Source: JACVRW01 sp963827065 (GTDB lineage Bacteria > Actinomycetota > Thermoleophilia > Solirubrobacterales > Thermoleophilaceae). From it: a stretch of DNA of 64,000 nucleotides. The notes below the pieces were generated by a model. It ran no database searches. It saw nothing but the letters and a program-made list of their open reading frames with translations, and had not been told where the DNA came from. The DNA lies in the NCBI GenBank assembly GCA_963827065.1, contig CAWGZM010000001.1, positions 124,001 through 188,000 on the forward strand, written 5' to 3'. Below are positions 32,386 through 41,755 of the stretch, one piece after another. The position numbers and the translations under genes are program-made. Positions within the stretch are counted from its first letter, which is position 1, and the number at the start of each line of letters is the position of its first letter.

Positions 32386-33900
32386 TAGATGGCCCGCCAG
32401 CGGTGGCCGGGCTCGAGCAGGGTGTCAGCCTCCTCCGGGCCCCCTGTGCCGGCCGGGTAGTGGTAGAGCGGGACGTCGTCGTTCTGCCAGGACTCGAGGA
32501 TCGGGTCGATGATGCGCCACTGCGCCTCGACCTCGTCGTCGCGGGTGAAGAGGGTGGCGTCGCCGCGCATCGCGTCGAGGATGAGCCGCTCGTACGCCTC
32601 GGGCGACTGCGAGAGGAATGCAGTGCCGTACAGGAACTCCATGTTCACCGGGCGGATGCGCATGCGCGTGCCGGGGATCTTCGCCCCGAGCGACAGCGAC
32701 ACGCCCTCGTTCGGCTGCATGGTCATGATCAGCTGGTTGGGCTGTACGCCGACCGAGCCTGCCGCCTCGAAGGCCAGGTGCGGCACCGGCTTGAGCGTCA
32801 CGGCGATCTCCGTGACCTTGCGAGTCAGGCGCTTGCCGGTGCGCAGGTAGATCGGCACGCCCGCCCAGCGCCAGTTGTCGACCTCGAGCTTGAGCGCCAC
32901 GTAGGTCTCGGTCTTCGAGTCGTCCGGGACGCCCTCCTCGTCGAGGTAGCCGACCACGTCGCTGCCCTCCGCCATCCCGGCGGTGTACTGGGCACGCACG
33001 ACCTCGTTCGGCTTCGGCGGGGCGATCGCGTGCAGCACCTTCACCTTCTCGTCGCGCACCTCGTCGGCGGTGAAGGTCACAGGCGGCTCCATGCAGAGCA
33101 GCGTCAGCAGCTGCAGCATGTGGTTCTGGACCAGGTCGCGCAGAGCGCCGGCCGAGTCGTAGTAGCCCGCGCGGCGGCCGATGCCGAGGTCCTCCGCGGC
33201 GGTGATCTGGACGTAGTCGATGAAGTTGCGGTTCCAGATCGGCTCGAACAGTGCCGTTCGCGAACCGGAACGCCAGCATGTTCTGGACGGTCTCCTTGCC
33301 CAGGTAGTGGTCGATGCGGAAGACCTGCGACTCGTCGAGGACGGAGAGCACCTGCCGGTTCAGCTCCTGCGCCTCGGCGAGCCGCGTCCCGAACGGCTTC
33401 TCGATCACCACGCGGACGTCCGCACCCTCGATCTGGTCGAGCCCATGCTCGCCCAGCTTCTCGACGATCAGCGCGAAGAAGGTGGGCGCTGTCGAGAGGT
33501 AGAAGACGCGGTTGTAGATGATCCCGGCGTCCTCGTCGCACTCGGCGAGCTCCTGCTCGAGCCGGTCGAAGACGCTGTCGTCGTCGAAGGTCCCGGGCAC
33601 GTAGCGCACCTGCTCGAGCAGCTTGTCGAGCACCTGCGGGTCGGGCTGGCGGCGCGAGTGCTTCTCGATCGACTCCTTCGCCATCGCGCGGTAGTCGCCG
33701 TGCGGGATGTCCGAGCGCGACACCGCGATCAGGTTGAAGCGCTCCGGCAGGGCGCCCTCGTGGGCCAGGTTGTAGAAGGCCGGCAGGAGCTTGCGGTGAG
33801 CCAGGTCGCCCGTGCCGCCGAAGATCACGACGCTCGTCGGATGGACGGGCTGCCGCTCGAGCCCTTCTACGAGAGGGTTTTCCTGCTCTACGGTCGCCAC
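32385..33900 (-). CDS. zwf: Glucose-6-phosphate dehydrogenase, interrupted by a one-base frameshift
   Basis: G6PDH oxidises glucose-6-phosphate with NADP+. The first part (GTG 33900 to about 33255) has VVIFGGTGDLAHRKLLPAFY (NADP motif), VIEKPFGT and the active-site block FRIDHYLGKETVQN. After RFANG the reading frame breaks; the rest continues in another frame as LFEPIW...NHMLQLLTLLCMEPP and runs to 32385 with no further break. The span is 1516 bases, 3n+1, so one extra base explains it: removing a G from the GG run at about 33253-33256 (minus strand AACGGCACTG) restores RFANALFEPIW, the family sequence, and a 504-residue protein. Probably a sequence error. Embedded in the pentose-phosphate operon between gnd and opcA. 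Confidence 0.9.
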
Positions 33901-33901
33901 G

Positions 33902-34855
33902 CTACTCGGCGTGCGCCTCGGCCTGGGCGACCGGATCGGCCGCCTTGATCGCGTGCCCGCCGAACTGGTTGCGGAGCGCCGCGTTGACCTTGGCCGCGAA
34001 CGCGTTGTTGCCGCGCGACGAGAAGCGCTCGTACAGCGAGGTCGAGATCACCGGCATCGGCACCCGCCGCTCGATCGCGTCCTCCACGGTCCAGCGTCCC
34101 TCGCCGGAGTCCTCGACATAGGGAGCGATCGACTCGAGCTCGTTGCCCTCCTGCTCGAACGCGAGCGCCGCCAGCTCGCACAGCCACGAGCGCACGACCG
34201 AGCCCTGCATCCAGAGGTGGGCGATCTTGGCGTTGTCGAGCTCGAACTCGCACGCGTCGAAAAGTGCGAAGCCCTCCGCATACGCCTGCATCATCCCGTA
34301 CTCGACGCCGTTGTGGACCATCTTCACGTAGTGGCCCGCGCCCGTCGGCCCGAAGTGGCCCCAGCCGGGGCCGTGCTCGGGGGTCTCGGGCGGCGCCAGC
34401 ACGTCGAGGATCGGGGCGAGCCGCTCGACGGCCTCGTCGGGACCGCCCACCATCATGCAGTAGCCGACCTGGAGCCCCCAGACGCCGCCGCTCACGCCCA
34501 CGTCCACGTAGTGGATCCCCTTCGGGGCGAGCGCCTCCTGGCGGCGCTTGTCGTCAGTCCAGCGCGAGTTGCCGCCGTCGATGATCGTGTCGCCCTCGTC
34601 GAGCAGCTCCGCGAGCTGGTCGACCGTGCTCTGCGTCGGATCGCCGGCCGGCACCATGATCCAGACCGAGCGCGGCGCCTCGAGCTTCGAGACCAGGTCC
34701 TCGAGCGCGGAGGCGCCGGTGGCCCCGAAGCCCTCGACCTCGCTCACCGCGTCCGCGTTGAAGTCGAACGCCACGCACGTGTGCTCCGAGTCGCGATGGA
34801 TCCGGTGCACCATGTTGGCGCCCATCTTGCCGAGGCCTACGAAGCCGAGCTGCAT
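33902..34855 (-). CDS. gnd: 6-phosphogluconate dehydrogenase, decarboxylating (short, YqeC/GntZ-like type)
   Basis: A 317-residue enzyme that converts 6-phosphogluconate to ribulose-5-phosphate and CO2. MQLGFVGLGKMGANMVHRI is the dinucleotide-binding motif, IIDGGNSRWTDD and VGVSGGVWGLQVGYCMMVGG carry substrate-binding residues, and TGAGHYVKMVHNGVEYGMM has the catalytic Lys. It is the short class (about 300-330 residues), which lacks the long C-terminal extension of the E. coli enzyme and is often NAD-preferring; that cofactor choice is inference. Its ATG touches the tal-pgi stop at 34855 and its stop is 1 nt before the zwf start. Confidence 0.94.
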   Translation of the reverse strand: MQLGFVGLGKMGANMVHRIHRDSEHTCVAFDFNADAVSEVEGFGATGASALEDLVSKLEAPRSVWIMVPAGDPTQSTVDQLAELLDEGDTIIDGGNSRWTDDKRRQEALAPKGIHYVDVGVSGGVWGLQVGYCMMVGGPDEAVERLAPILDVLAPPETPEHGPGWGHFGPTGAGHYVKMVHNGVEYGMMQAYAEGFALFDACEFELDNAKIAHLWMQGSVVRSWLCELAALAFEQEGNELESIAPYVEDSGEGRWTVEDAIERRVPMPVISTSLYERFSSRGNNAFAAKVNAALRNQFGGHAIKAADPVAQAEAHAE

Positions 34856-37563
34856 CAGAGAATCTCCTCCTGTAGCGCCCGCACCGCGGCCGCAGGGTCG
34901 CCCTCGAGGCGAACCTGCACGGCGGGAAGGCCGTGGTCACGCAGAGTCAGCAGGTCGCCGACCGCCTGCGCGTTCTTGAGGTGGCCGAACGTGTAACCGG
35001 CCTCCGGGATCTCGACGTCCTCGTCGCCGTCGTGGATGAGCTGCAGGAACAGGCCGGTCGGCGGCCCGCCCTTGTGGAACTGACCGGTCGAGTGCAGGAA
35101 GCGGGGGCCGTAGCCGAAGGTGGTCGTGGCCTTCGTCTTCGCCCGGATCGCCTCGCGCAGCTCGGTCACGGCGGCGTCGAATTCGTCGGATGGCTTGACG
35201 TAGCCCATGATCGCGACGTAGTGGGGCGGCGCCGCGCCGCTCAGCAGCTCGCGCGGGTCGCCCGGGTCCGGCGTCGGCAGCTCGCCCGCCTCGAGCACCT
35301 TGTTCGTGTTGTCCTTCGCCTCCTGCACGTTCGGCTGGTCGAACGGGTTGATCCCGAGCACCCAGCCGCTCACGGCCACCGCGAACTCGGAGAAGAAGAA
35401 GATGCGGCCGAGGTCGGCGGCCCCGTGGGCTTCCAGCTTCAGGATCGTGTGGCCGGCCCGCCCGAGCGCGTCGATCTTCTCGTCGAGCTCCTTGTCCGGG
35501 TCATCCGCGTTACGCAGGTAGACGAACACGCGGTCCTCGCCGTAGTCGTCCGGGTCGCCGATCGGCTCGCCCGCGACCGGCAGGATGCCCTTGCCCTGCT
35601 TGCCGGTCGACTCGGCGATCAGCTGCTCGACCCAGAGCCCGAAGCTGTCGATCGGCTCGGACACGGCGAAGGTCGCCTTGTCACGGCCGAGCAGCGCGAG
35701 CTGGCCGATCACGACGCCGAGCCAGAGCCCGGAGTTGTCCTGGCTCGAGTCGAACTGCGCGCAGTTCTGCTCCGCCACCTGGGCGTTCTGCAGCATCGCC
35801 TCGATGTTCACGCCCGCGAGCGCCGCCGGCACCATGCCGAAGTGCGAGAGCACCGAGTAGCGGCCGCCGATGTCGGGGTCGGCCTCGAACACGTGCCGGA
35901 AGCCGCGCTCGCGCGCCATCTCGACGAGCGGGCTGCCGGGGTCGGTCACGGCCACGAACTGGTCGCCGTTGCGCTCGGCGCGCTCGTAGAAGTAGCGCAT
36001 GTGCGAAAGGGTCTCGAGCGTTCCGCCTGACTTCGAGGACACGATGAACATCGTCTTCTCGATGTCGACCGCCCGTTCGGTCTCGAGGATGAAGCCCGGG
36101 TCGGTCGAGTCGAGCACGTGCAGCTCGAGCCCGCCCGGCACCGTGCCGAACGAGCGCCTGATCACCTCGGGCCCGAGGCTCGAGCCGCCCATGCCGAGCA
36201 GCAGCGCGTGCTCGAAGCCGTCCTCGCGCGCCTTGGCCGCGAAGGCGTCCAGCTCGGGCGCGTGCTCGAGCATCTTGTCCGAGATCGTCAGCCAGCCGAG
36301 CCGGTTGCCGATCTCCGGCACGCCGGGACCGCCCCAGAGCGACTCGTCCTTCTGCCAGGTGCGCTTCGCGACCTCCTCGCGCGAGGCCTGCTCGATGCGC
36401 TCGATGATCGGCGGCTCGAGCGCGTCGGGAATCGCCGACTGGATCGTCTTCGGGCGCCCCGTCACGATGCCCTCGCGCGCGAGCTCCACGCCGCCGATCA
36501 GCTTGTCGAAGGGCTCGACGAACTTGTCGATGCCCTCGCGCAGCAGCGTCTTCGTAACGTCGCCCATGTCGATGCCGGCGTCCGCCAGCCGCTGCAGGTC
36601 CTCGCTCGGGTCCATGTCGGCGGTGGCGCCCTTGACCTCGAGCCCCTCCGCGCACGCGAGCAGCGTCTGCATCGGCATCGTGTTGACCGTGTGCGGCGCC
36701 ACCAGCTCCTCGACGTACTTGGTCTCGGGGTAGCGGGGGTCCTTCACGCCGGTTGAGGCCCAGAGCGGGCGCTGCAGGAAGGCGCCGGCCTCGCGCAGCT
36801 CCGCGAAGCGCTCGCCCTTGAACAGCTCGTTGAAGCGCTCGTAGGCGGCGCGGGCGTTGGCGACCGCTGCGATCCCGAAGAGATCCTCGCGGCCGAGCTC
36901 CGCGAGCCGCTTGTCCACCTCCGTGTCGACGCGCGAGACGAAGAAGCTCGCGACCGAGTGCACGTCGAGCGACTCGCCGGCGTCGTGACGGCGCTGGATC
37001 CCGCGGATGTACGCCTCGGCGATCGCGGTGTAGGACTCGACCGAGAAGAGCAGCGTCACGTTGACGTTGATGCCCGCGGCGATCGCGTCCTCGATCGCCT
37101 GAACGCCCTCCTCGGTGCCGGGGATCTTGACCATCAGGTTGGGGCGATCCACGCGGTCCCAGTACTCCTGCGCTTGGCGCAACGTGCCCTCGGTGTCGTG
37201 CGCGAGCCCGGGCTCCACCTCGAGCGAGACGAAGCCGTCGTCATGGTCCTGCTCGTCCCATGCGGGCCGCAGGACGTCGGCGGCGAGCTGCACGTCGAGG
37301 ATCGCTATCTCGTCGTAGATCTCGCGCGCCGTCAGTCCGTTCTCGGACAGCTCGGCAATCTGCTCGTCGTAGTCGGTCGAGCCGAGGATCGCCTTCTCGA
37401 AGATGGCCGGGTTGGAGGTCACGCCGCGCAGCGAGTCCTCGCGCCTCAGCCGCTCGAGCTCTCCGCTCGTGATCATCGTGCGCCGGATCTGGTCGAGCCA
37501 GACGCTCGTTCCGGCGGCGGTAAGGGCGGCGAGCCGCTCGCTCGGCTTTGCTTCGACGCTCAT
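34855..37563 (-). CDS. tal-pgi: Bifunctional transaldolase/phosphoglucose isomerase fusion
   Basis: A 902-residue fusion. Residues 1 to about 370 are a transaldolase: LVKIPGTEEGVQAIEDAI-type sequence gives the Schiff-base Lys region (NLMVKIPGTEEG), with SVASFFVSRVDTEVDKRL and ASTGVKDPRYPETKYVEEL. Residues ~380-902 are a glucose-6-phosphate isomerase: LLGMGGSSLGPEV and FIVSSKSGGTLETLSH bind phosphate, then GRYSVLSHFGMVPAALAG, and the C-terminal FGYGPRFLHSTGQFHKGGP block. Such fusions are known in some bacteria. It joins the non-oxidative branch to the fructose-6-phosphate/glucose-6-phosphate exchange, letting carbon cycle back to G6PDH. It follows transketolase by 9 nt. Confidence 0.95.
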   Translation of the reverse strand: MSVEAKPSERLAALTAAGTSVWLDQIRRTMITSGELERLRREDSLRGVTSNPAIFEKAILGSTDYDEQIAELSENGLTAREIYDEIAILDVQLAADVLRPAWDEQDHDDGFVSLEVEPGLAHDTEGTLRQAQEYWDRVDRPNLMVKIPGTEEGVQAIEDAIAAGINVNVTLLFSVESYTAIAEAYIRGIQRRHDAGESLDVHSVASFFVSRVDTEVDKRLAELGREDLFGIAAVANARAAYERFNELFKGERFAELREAGAFLQRPLWASTGVKDPRYPETKYVEELVAPHTVNTMPMQTLLACAEGLEVKGATADMDPSEDLQRLADAGIDMGDVTKTLLREGIDKFVEPFDKLIGGVELAREGIVTGRPKTIQSAIPDALEPPIIERIEQASREEVAKRTWQKDESLWGGPGVPEIGNRLGWLTISDKMLEHAPELDAFAAKAREDGFEHALLLGMGGSSLGPEVIRRSFGTVPGGLELHVLDSTDPGFILETERAVDIEKTMFIVSSKSGGTLETLSHMRYFYERAERNGDQFVAVTDPGSPLVEMARERGFRHVFEADPDIGGRYSVLSHFGMVPAALAGVNIEAMLQNAQVAEQNCAQFDSSQDNSGLWLGVVIGQLALLGRDKATFAVSEPIDSFGLWVEQLIAESTGKQGKGILPVAGEPIGDPDDYGEDRVFVYLRNADDPDKELDEKIDALGRAGHTILKLEAHGAADLGRIFFFSEFAVAVSGWVLGINPFDQPNVQEAKDNTNKVLEAGELPTPDPGDPRELLSGAAPPHYVAIMGYVKPSDEFDAAVTELREAIRAKTKATTTFGYGPRFLHSTGQFHKGGPPTGLFLQLIHDGDEDVEIPEAGYTFGHLKNAQAVGDLLTLRDHGLPAVQVRLEGDPAAAVRALQEEIL

Positions 37564-37572
37564 GGCGTTCTC

Positions 37573-39598
37573 CTAGCTCCGCAGCGCCGCGGCGCGCTCG
37601 AGGACCGAGCGTCCCGTCTCGGCGATGTTGTCGACGGTGATCCCGAAGTGCTCGTAGACGTCTTTGTAGGGCCCGGACTCGCCGAACGTTTCCATGCCGA
37701 TGAAGGCGCCGTCAGCGCCCACCCAGCGGTACCAGCCCATCGGGCTGGCGGCCTCGATCGCCACGCGCGCCCGGCAGGATGGCGGTAGCACCTCGTCGCG
37801 GTAGGCCTCGTCGGTCTCCGTGAAGGTGTCCATGCAGGGCATGGAGACGACCCTGACCTTCACCCCCTCGCCGTCGAGGCGCTCCGCCGCCTCCATCGCG
37901 AGCGAAACCTCCGAGCCGGTCGCGATAAGGATCAGCTCGGGCTCGGCGCCGTTCGCCGCGTCGCGCAGGACATAGGCGCCACGCTCGATCGCGTCGTCGG
38001 GGACGCTGTCCGGGTCGATGATCGGCAGGTCCTGGCGCGACAGCGCGAAGGCGGTGGGCGCCTCCGTCTGGCGCAGCGCGTAGCGCCAGCCGAGCGCCGT
38101 CTCGTTCGCGTCGGCCGGGCGGACCACCTTCATCCGCGGCATGGCCCGCAGGCCCGCCAGCTGCTCGATCGGCTGATGCGTGGGTCCGTCCTCGCCTAGC
38201 CCGATCGAGTCGTGCGTGTACACCCAGATTGCCGGCAGCTTCTGCAGCGCCGACAGCCGGAGCGCACCGCGCATGTAGTCGGAGAAGATCAGGAACGTGC
38301 TCCCGTAGCCGCGGAACCCGTGCAGGGTGAGGCCGTTGACGATCGCGCCCATGCCGTGCTCGCGCACGCCGAAGCGGATGTTCCGGCCCTCGTACGAGCC
38401 CCGCGTGACGTCGCCCGCCGCCGTCGATGTCGGTGTTGGTCGAGGTGGAGAGGTCGGCCGCGCCGCCGACGAGGTGCGGGACGCGCTCGGCCGCCCACTG
38501 GATCGCAGCACCGGACGCCTTGCGCGTCGCCATCGACTCGCCTGCCTCGAAGCGAGGCGGGTCGGCGTCGAAGCCGTCCGGCATGCGGCCCTCGAGCATG
38601 TCGGAGAACGTCCGCGCCTCCTCCGGATAAGCCTCTCTGTAGGCCTCGAAGCGCTCTGACCACTCGCGCTCGAACTCGGCGCCACGCTCACAGCTCTCCC
38701 GGAAGTGGGCGAGCGCCTCCTCCGGCACCAGGAAGTGTGCGTCCGGATCCCAGCCGTAGTTCTCCTTCGTCTTGCGCACGTTCTCCTCGCCGAGCGGTGA
38801 GCCGTGCGCCTTGGTCGTGTCCTGCAGCGGGCTGCCGTAGCCGATATGCGACTGGACGATGATCAGCGAAGGCTGTCCCTCGACCGCCATGGCCTCGCGC
38901 GTGACGCTCTCGAGCCGCTCGACCGAGAGGTCCTCGCCGATGTCGACGACGTGCCAGCCGTAGGCCTCGAAGCGCTGGCCGACATCCTCGGACATGACGA
39001 CGTCCACCTCGCTCGCGAGCTGGATCCGGTTGGCGTCGTAGTAGGCGATCAGGCTGCCGAGCCCGAGGTGGCCGGCGAACGAGCAGGCCTCGGAGGCGAC
39101 GCCCTCCTGGATGTCGCCGTCGCTTGCGATCGTGAAGATGTGGTGGTCGACGATCTTGTGCTCGCCCTTGTTGAAGCGGGCGGCCAGCATGCGCTCGGCG
39201 AGCGCGAGCCCGACCGACATCGAGATGCCCTGGCCGAGCGGCCCGGTCGTCGCCTCGATGCCGGGGCTGTACTTGCGCTCCGGGTGGCCGGCCGTGGGCG
39301 AGCCGACCTGACGGAAGTTCTTGATGTCCTCGAGCGTCAGCGGGTAGCCCGTGAGGTAGAGCATCGAATAGAGCAGCATCGACGCGTGGCCCGCGGAGAG
39401 CACGAAGCGGTCGCGGTCCGCCCACTCGGGGTTGGACGGGTTGTGGCGCATGATCCGCGTGTAGAGCACGTAGGCCAGCGGAGCGAGGGCCATCGGCGTG
39501 CCCGGATGGCCCGAGTTCGCCTTCTGCACTGCATCCATCGACAGCGTGCGGATGGTGTTGATGGCTAGCTCTTCGAGCTGGTCGGAGCTGGTCGTCAT
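37573..39598 (-). CDS. tkt: Transketolase, interrupted by a one-base frameshift
   Basis: Transketolase moves C2 units between sugar phosphates using thiamine diphosphate. The N-terminal half has KANSGHPGTPMALAPLAYVL, HASMLLYSMLYLTG and DGDIQEGVASEA (ThDP motif). After STNTDIDGGG the frame breaks; the pyrimidine domain continues in another frame as DVTRGSYEGRNIRFGVREHG, then WVYTHDSIGLGEDGPTHQPIEQ and the C-terminal domain. The span is 2026 bases, 3n+1: an extra base in the CCC run at 38414-38416 (GGG on the coding strand) explains the break, and removing it restores a 674-residue protein of normal length. Probably a sequence error rather than loss. It overlaps the glucokinase gene by 4 nt. 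Confidence 0.91.
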
Positions 39599-40581
39599 GC
39601 CGTTCCTTGGGTTGGGGCCGGTGTGGCCGTCTCAGTGTTGCGGATCTCATGTTCGGCGAGCAGTCCCGCGCCGATAACGCCTGCGTCCGGGCCGCCCTGA
39701 GCGAGCGATATCTCAACCCGGCGGTAGAGGGCAGGCAGGGCGCGGGCGGCCGCCTCCTGGACCGCCCTGTCGAGGAAGAGATGGGAGGCGCGCGAGAGGC
39801 CGCCGCCGATCACGACTCGCTCGGGCTGAAACACGTTCACGTAGCCCGCGATCGCCACCCCCAGCATGCGGGCGAAGCGGCCGAGCAGCAGGACGGCGTC
39901 CGAGTCGCCCTCCTCGGCGGCGGTGACGAGCTCGCGCCCGGCGACGCGCCCGTCCTTGTCGAGTGCCGCCGCGAGCCGGCTGCCCGGCTTGTCGCGGGCG
40001 AGCTCGGTGGCGTCGCGCTCGAGCGCCTGGCCCGAGCAGTAGGCCTCGACGCAGCCGCTGTTCGGGCAGTTTCCGGGGCAGGGCGGGCCGTCGGGCATGA
40101 GCGTGAAGTGCCCGAGCTCGGCGCCGAGGCCGTTCGCACCGCGGAAGATGCGGCCGCCCGTCACCACCCCGCCGCCGACGCCCGTCCCGAGCGTGAGCAT
40201 GACGAGCTCGTCGCAGCTCAGCAGGCGCGCCTCCGCCAGAGCCGCCACGTTCGCGTCGTTGTCGACGAACACGGGCACACCGAAGCGGCGCCCCAGCTCC
40301 TCGCGCAGCGGCACGCCGGTCAGCGGGATGTTCACGCTCGTCTCGACCCTGCCGGTGTCGTACTCGATCTGCGAGGGCACGCCGACGCCCACCGCCATCG
40401 GCTCGGCGCTCTGGGCTATCACCTCGCGCGCGGTCCGCTCGAGCCCGTCCAGGAGCGCCGAGGTCGACGTCAGGACGGTGGGCCGTTCCGCGCGCGCAAC
40501 GACGTCGAGGCCGTTGAGCGCGGCCACGGCCACCTTGGTGCCGCCGACGTCCACGCCCAGCACGAGCTGCTCTGAGACCAC
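39595..40581 (-). CDS. glk: ROK-family glucokinase
   Basis: A 328-residue ROK kinase, first gene of the pentose-phosphate operon, most likely phosphorylating glucose with ATP. VLGVDVGGTKVAVAAL is the ATP phosphate motif, VFVDNDANVAALAEARLL has the catalytic Asp, LTLGTGVGGGVVTGGRIF the second phosphate motif, and GHFTLMPDGPPCPGNCPNSGCVE the zinc site. A DNA-binding N-terminus is absent, so it is a kinase rather than a ROK repressor. GTG at 40581 lies 6 nt after a TACGAA box. It is coupled to tkt (overlap of 4 nt). Its position at the head of a pathway that starts from glucose-6-phosphate supports glucose as substrate. Confidence 0.92.
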   Translation of the reverse strand: MVSEQLVLGVDVGGTKVAVAALNGLDVVARAERPTVLTSTSALLDGLERTAREVIAQSAEPMAVGVGVPSQIEYDTGRVETSVNIPLTGVPLREELGRRFGVPVFVDNDANVAALAEARLLSCDELVMLTLGTGVGGGVVTGGRIFRGANGLGAELGHFTLMPDGPPCPGNCPNSGCVEAYCSGQALERDATELARDKPGSRLAAALDKDGRVAGRELVTAAEEGDSDAVLLLGRFARMLGVAIAGYVNVFQPERVVIGGGLSRASHLFLDRAVQEAAARALPALYRRVEISLAQGGPDAGVIGAGLLAEHEIRNTETATPAPTQGTA

Positions 40582-40587
40582 TGGGGA

Positions 40588-40616
40588 TTCGTACCCGGAG
40601 TGACGCCCTGAAGCAA
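40588..40616 (-). promoter_or_regulatory. Sigma70-type promoter of the pentose-phosphate operon, leaderless
   Basis: On the minus strand TTGCTT (40616-40611) and TACGAA (40593-40588) are separated by 17 bp, and the -10 ends 6 nt before the glucokinase GTG, so transcription should begin at or next to the start codon. No second promoter is obvious in the tight intergenic junctions below it, so this one probably drives all eight genes. Confidence 0.6.
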
Positions 40617-40640
40617 GCGCCGGGTTACGCGGCGGTCACA

Positions 40641-41669
40641 TCAACGTCCGCGGCGCCACCACTTCGCGCGCTCGACCATCTGGATCGCGCGCTTCTCCCA
40701 CCAGGCCCCGACTCGCGCCGGGCCGCCGTTGCAGGCGCCGTTCGAGTAGCCGGGCCGCTCGACCCACAGATAGGCGTCGGCCTTCGGATGGCCGGTGTTG
40801 GTGGTCGGCAACTCACCGGCGGCAGCGTTAGGCGGGTTGCACCAGATCGTGTGACCGCCGCGGTACAGCGGGCCGTTGCCGTTGTGGGAGGTGTTGACGA
40901 TGAAGTGCTTGCCCCCCACGGCGCGCGAGAGCTTCGCCCCGTACCTCAGGTTCTTGGCGGTCGTCACGTGGTGGGTCGCGTTCAGCATGAAGCCGCGCAC
41001 GCGGCTCACCCCCACGGCCCGCAGCTTGCGGGCCATGGTCGGCACGTCCTGCCAGTCCGGAGCACCCGCCTCGACGTACACCGTGGCGTTCGGCAGCTTC
41101 GACAGCGCCTTCACGGCGTAGCCGAGCGTGCGCAGCCGCGGCGCCCGCAGGCTGGGCTGGAGGCACTCGAGCAGCCCGAGCGAGTCGGGCTCGAACGCGA
41201 TCACGACCTCGTTGTCGCCGATCCCGCGGGCGACCTGGTCGATCCAGCGCTTGTAGCGCGCATTCTGAGCGAGCCCCCCGCTCGTGTTCGTCCCCGGCGA
41301 GCCGCAGCCCGCGTGCTCGTCGCCGAAGACCGCGAGCAGCGGCACCGAGTCGCCCGCCTGCTCGAACATGCCCTGCAGCTTTCCGACGACGGGCTGCTCC
41401 CACATCCCGAACCACTTGAACTGCGGCGTCTCGGCGAGCCGCAGGACCTTGGCCGCGTCCCCGTCACGGCCGCGCCGCTTGAGCGATCGATAGCCGTTCC
41501 AGGTGTCGTTCCACTCGGTGTTCTGGTCCCACCAGGTCTGTCCCACGAGTGGGTTCGGCGCGTTCGCGCCGGGGGTCTGACCACCGCTCGCGGCCGCCCC
41601 CTGGGCGCCGAGGATGGAGAAGGAGAGGATCAGGGCGGCGGCCAGGCCGGCCCGGAGGGTGCGAGTCAT
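40641..41669 (-). CDS. Secreted glycoside hydrolase family 6 cellulase
   Basis: A ~342-residue GH6 enzyme, a cellobiohydrolase/endoglucanase type that cleaves beta-1,4-glucan with inversion. ATG 41669 gives a signal peptide (MTRTLRAGLAAALILSFSIL...AAASG); ATG 41681 is the alternative. The catalytic domain starts at NPLVGQTWW and has VVIAFEPDSLG (the EPD motif near the active site), RVRGFMLNATHHVT, HFIVNTSHNGNGP and DAYLWVERPGYSNGACNG, all GH6 hallmarks. No carbohydrate-binding module is visible. Cellobiose or glucose released outside the cell would supply the kinases and the pentose-phosphate operon next to it. The start region is flanked by a long palindrome. Confidence 0.88.
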   Translation of the reverse strand: MTRTLRAGLAAALILSFSILGAQGAAASGGQTPGANAPNPLVGQTWWDQNTEWNDTWNGYRSLKRRGRDGDAAKVLRLAETPQFKWFGMWEQPVVGKLQGMFEQAGDSVPLLAVFGDEHAGCGSPGTNTSGGLAQNARYKRWIDQVARGIGDNEVVIAFEPDSLGLLECLQPSLRAPRLRTLGYAVKALSKLPNATVYVEAGAPDWQDVPTMARKLRAVGVSRVRGFMLNATHHVTTAKNLRYGAKLSRAVGGKHFIVNTSHNGNGPLYRGGHTIWCNPPNAAAGELPTTNTGHPKADAYLWVERPGYSNGACNGGPARVGAWWEKRAIQMVERAKWWRRGR

Positions 41670-41688
41670 GCGCACGACCATAGGCGAG

Positions 41689-41741
41689 GGGGTCAGGTCT
41701 TGCAATCGAGCACGAAGTGCGCGATTGCAAGACCTGACCCC
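41689..41741. repeat. 53-nt REP-like palindrome between GH6 and ROK genes
   Basis: Two perfect 20-bp arms, 41689-41708 (GGGGTCAGGTCTTGCAATCG) and 41722-41741 (its exact complement), are separated by 13 nt that form a further four-pair hairpin (GCAC-GAA-GTGC, 41710-41720). Only one A/G mismatch interrupts the whole structure. It lies between the divergent starts of the GH6 and ROK genes. The arms look like the palindromes mobilised by REP-associated tyrosine transposases (from memory, not searched); no transposase gene is in this window. Confidence 0.88.
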
Positions 41742-41755
41742 TTAGGCTTGCGCCC

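Noticed and set aside
38414..38416. Treating transketolase and G6PDH halves as separate split-gene subunits
   Set aside because: Each break falls inside a conserved domain, the halves need only a one-base correction to join, and the second halves lack their own ribosome binding sites and natural starts.
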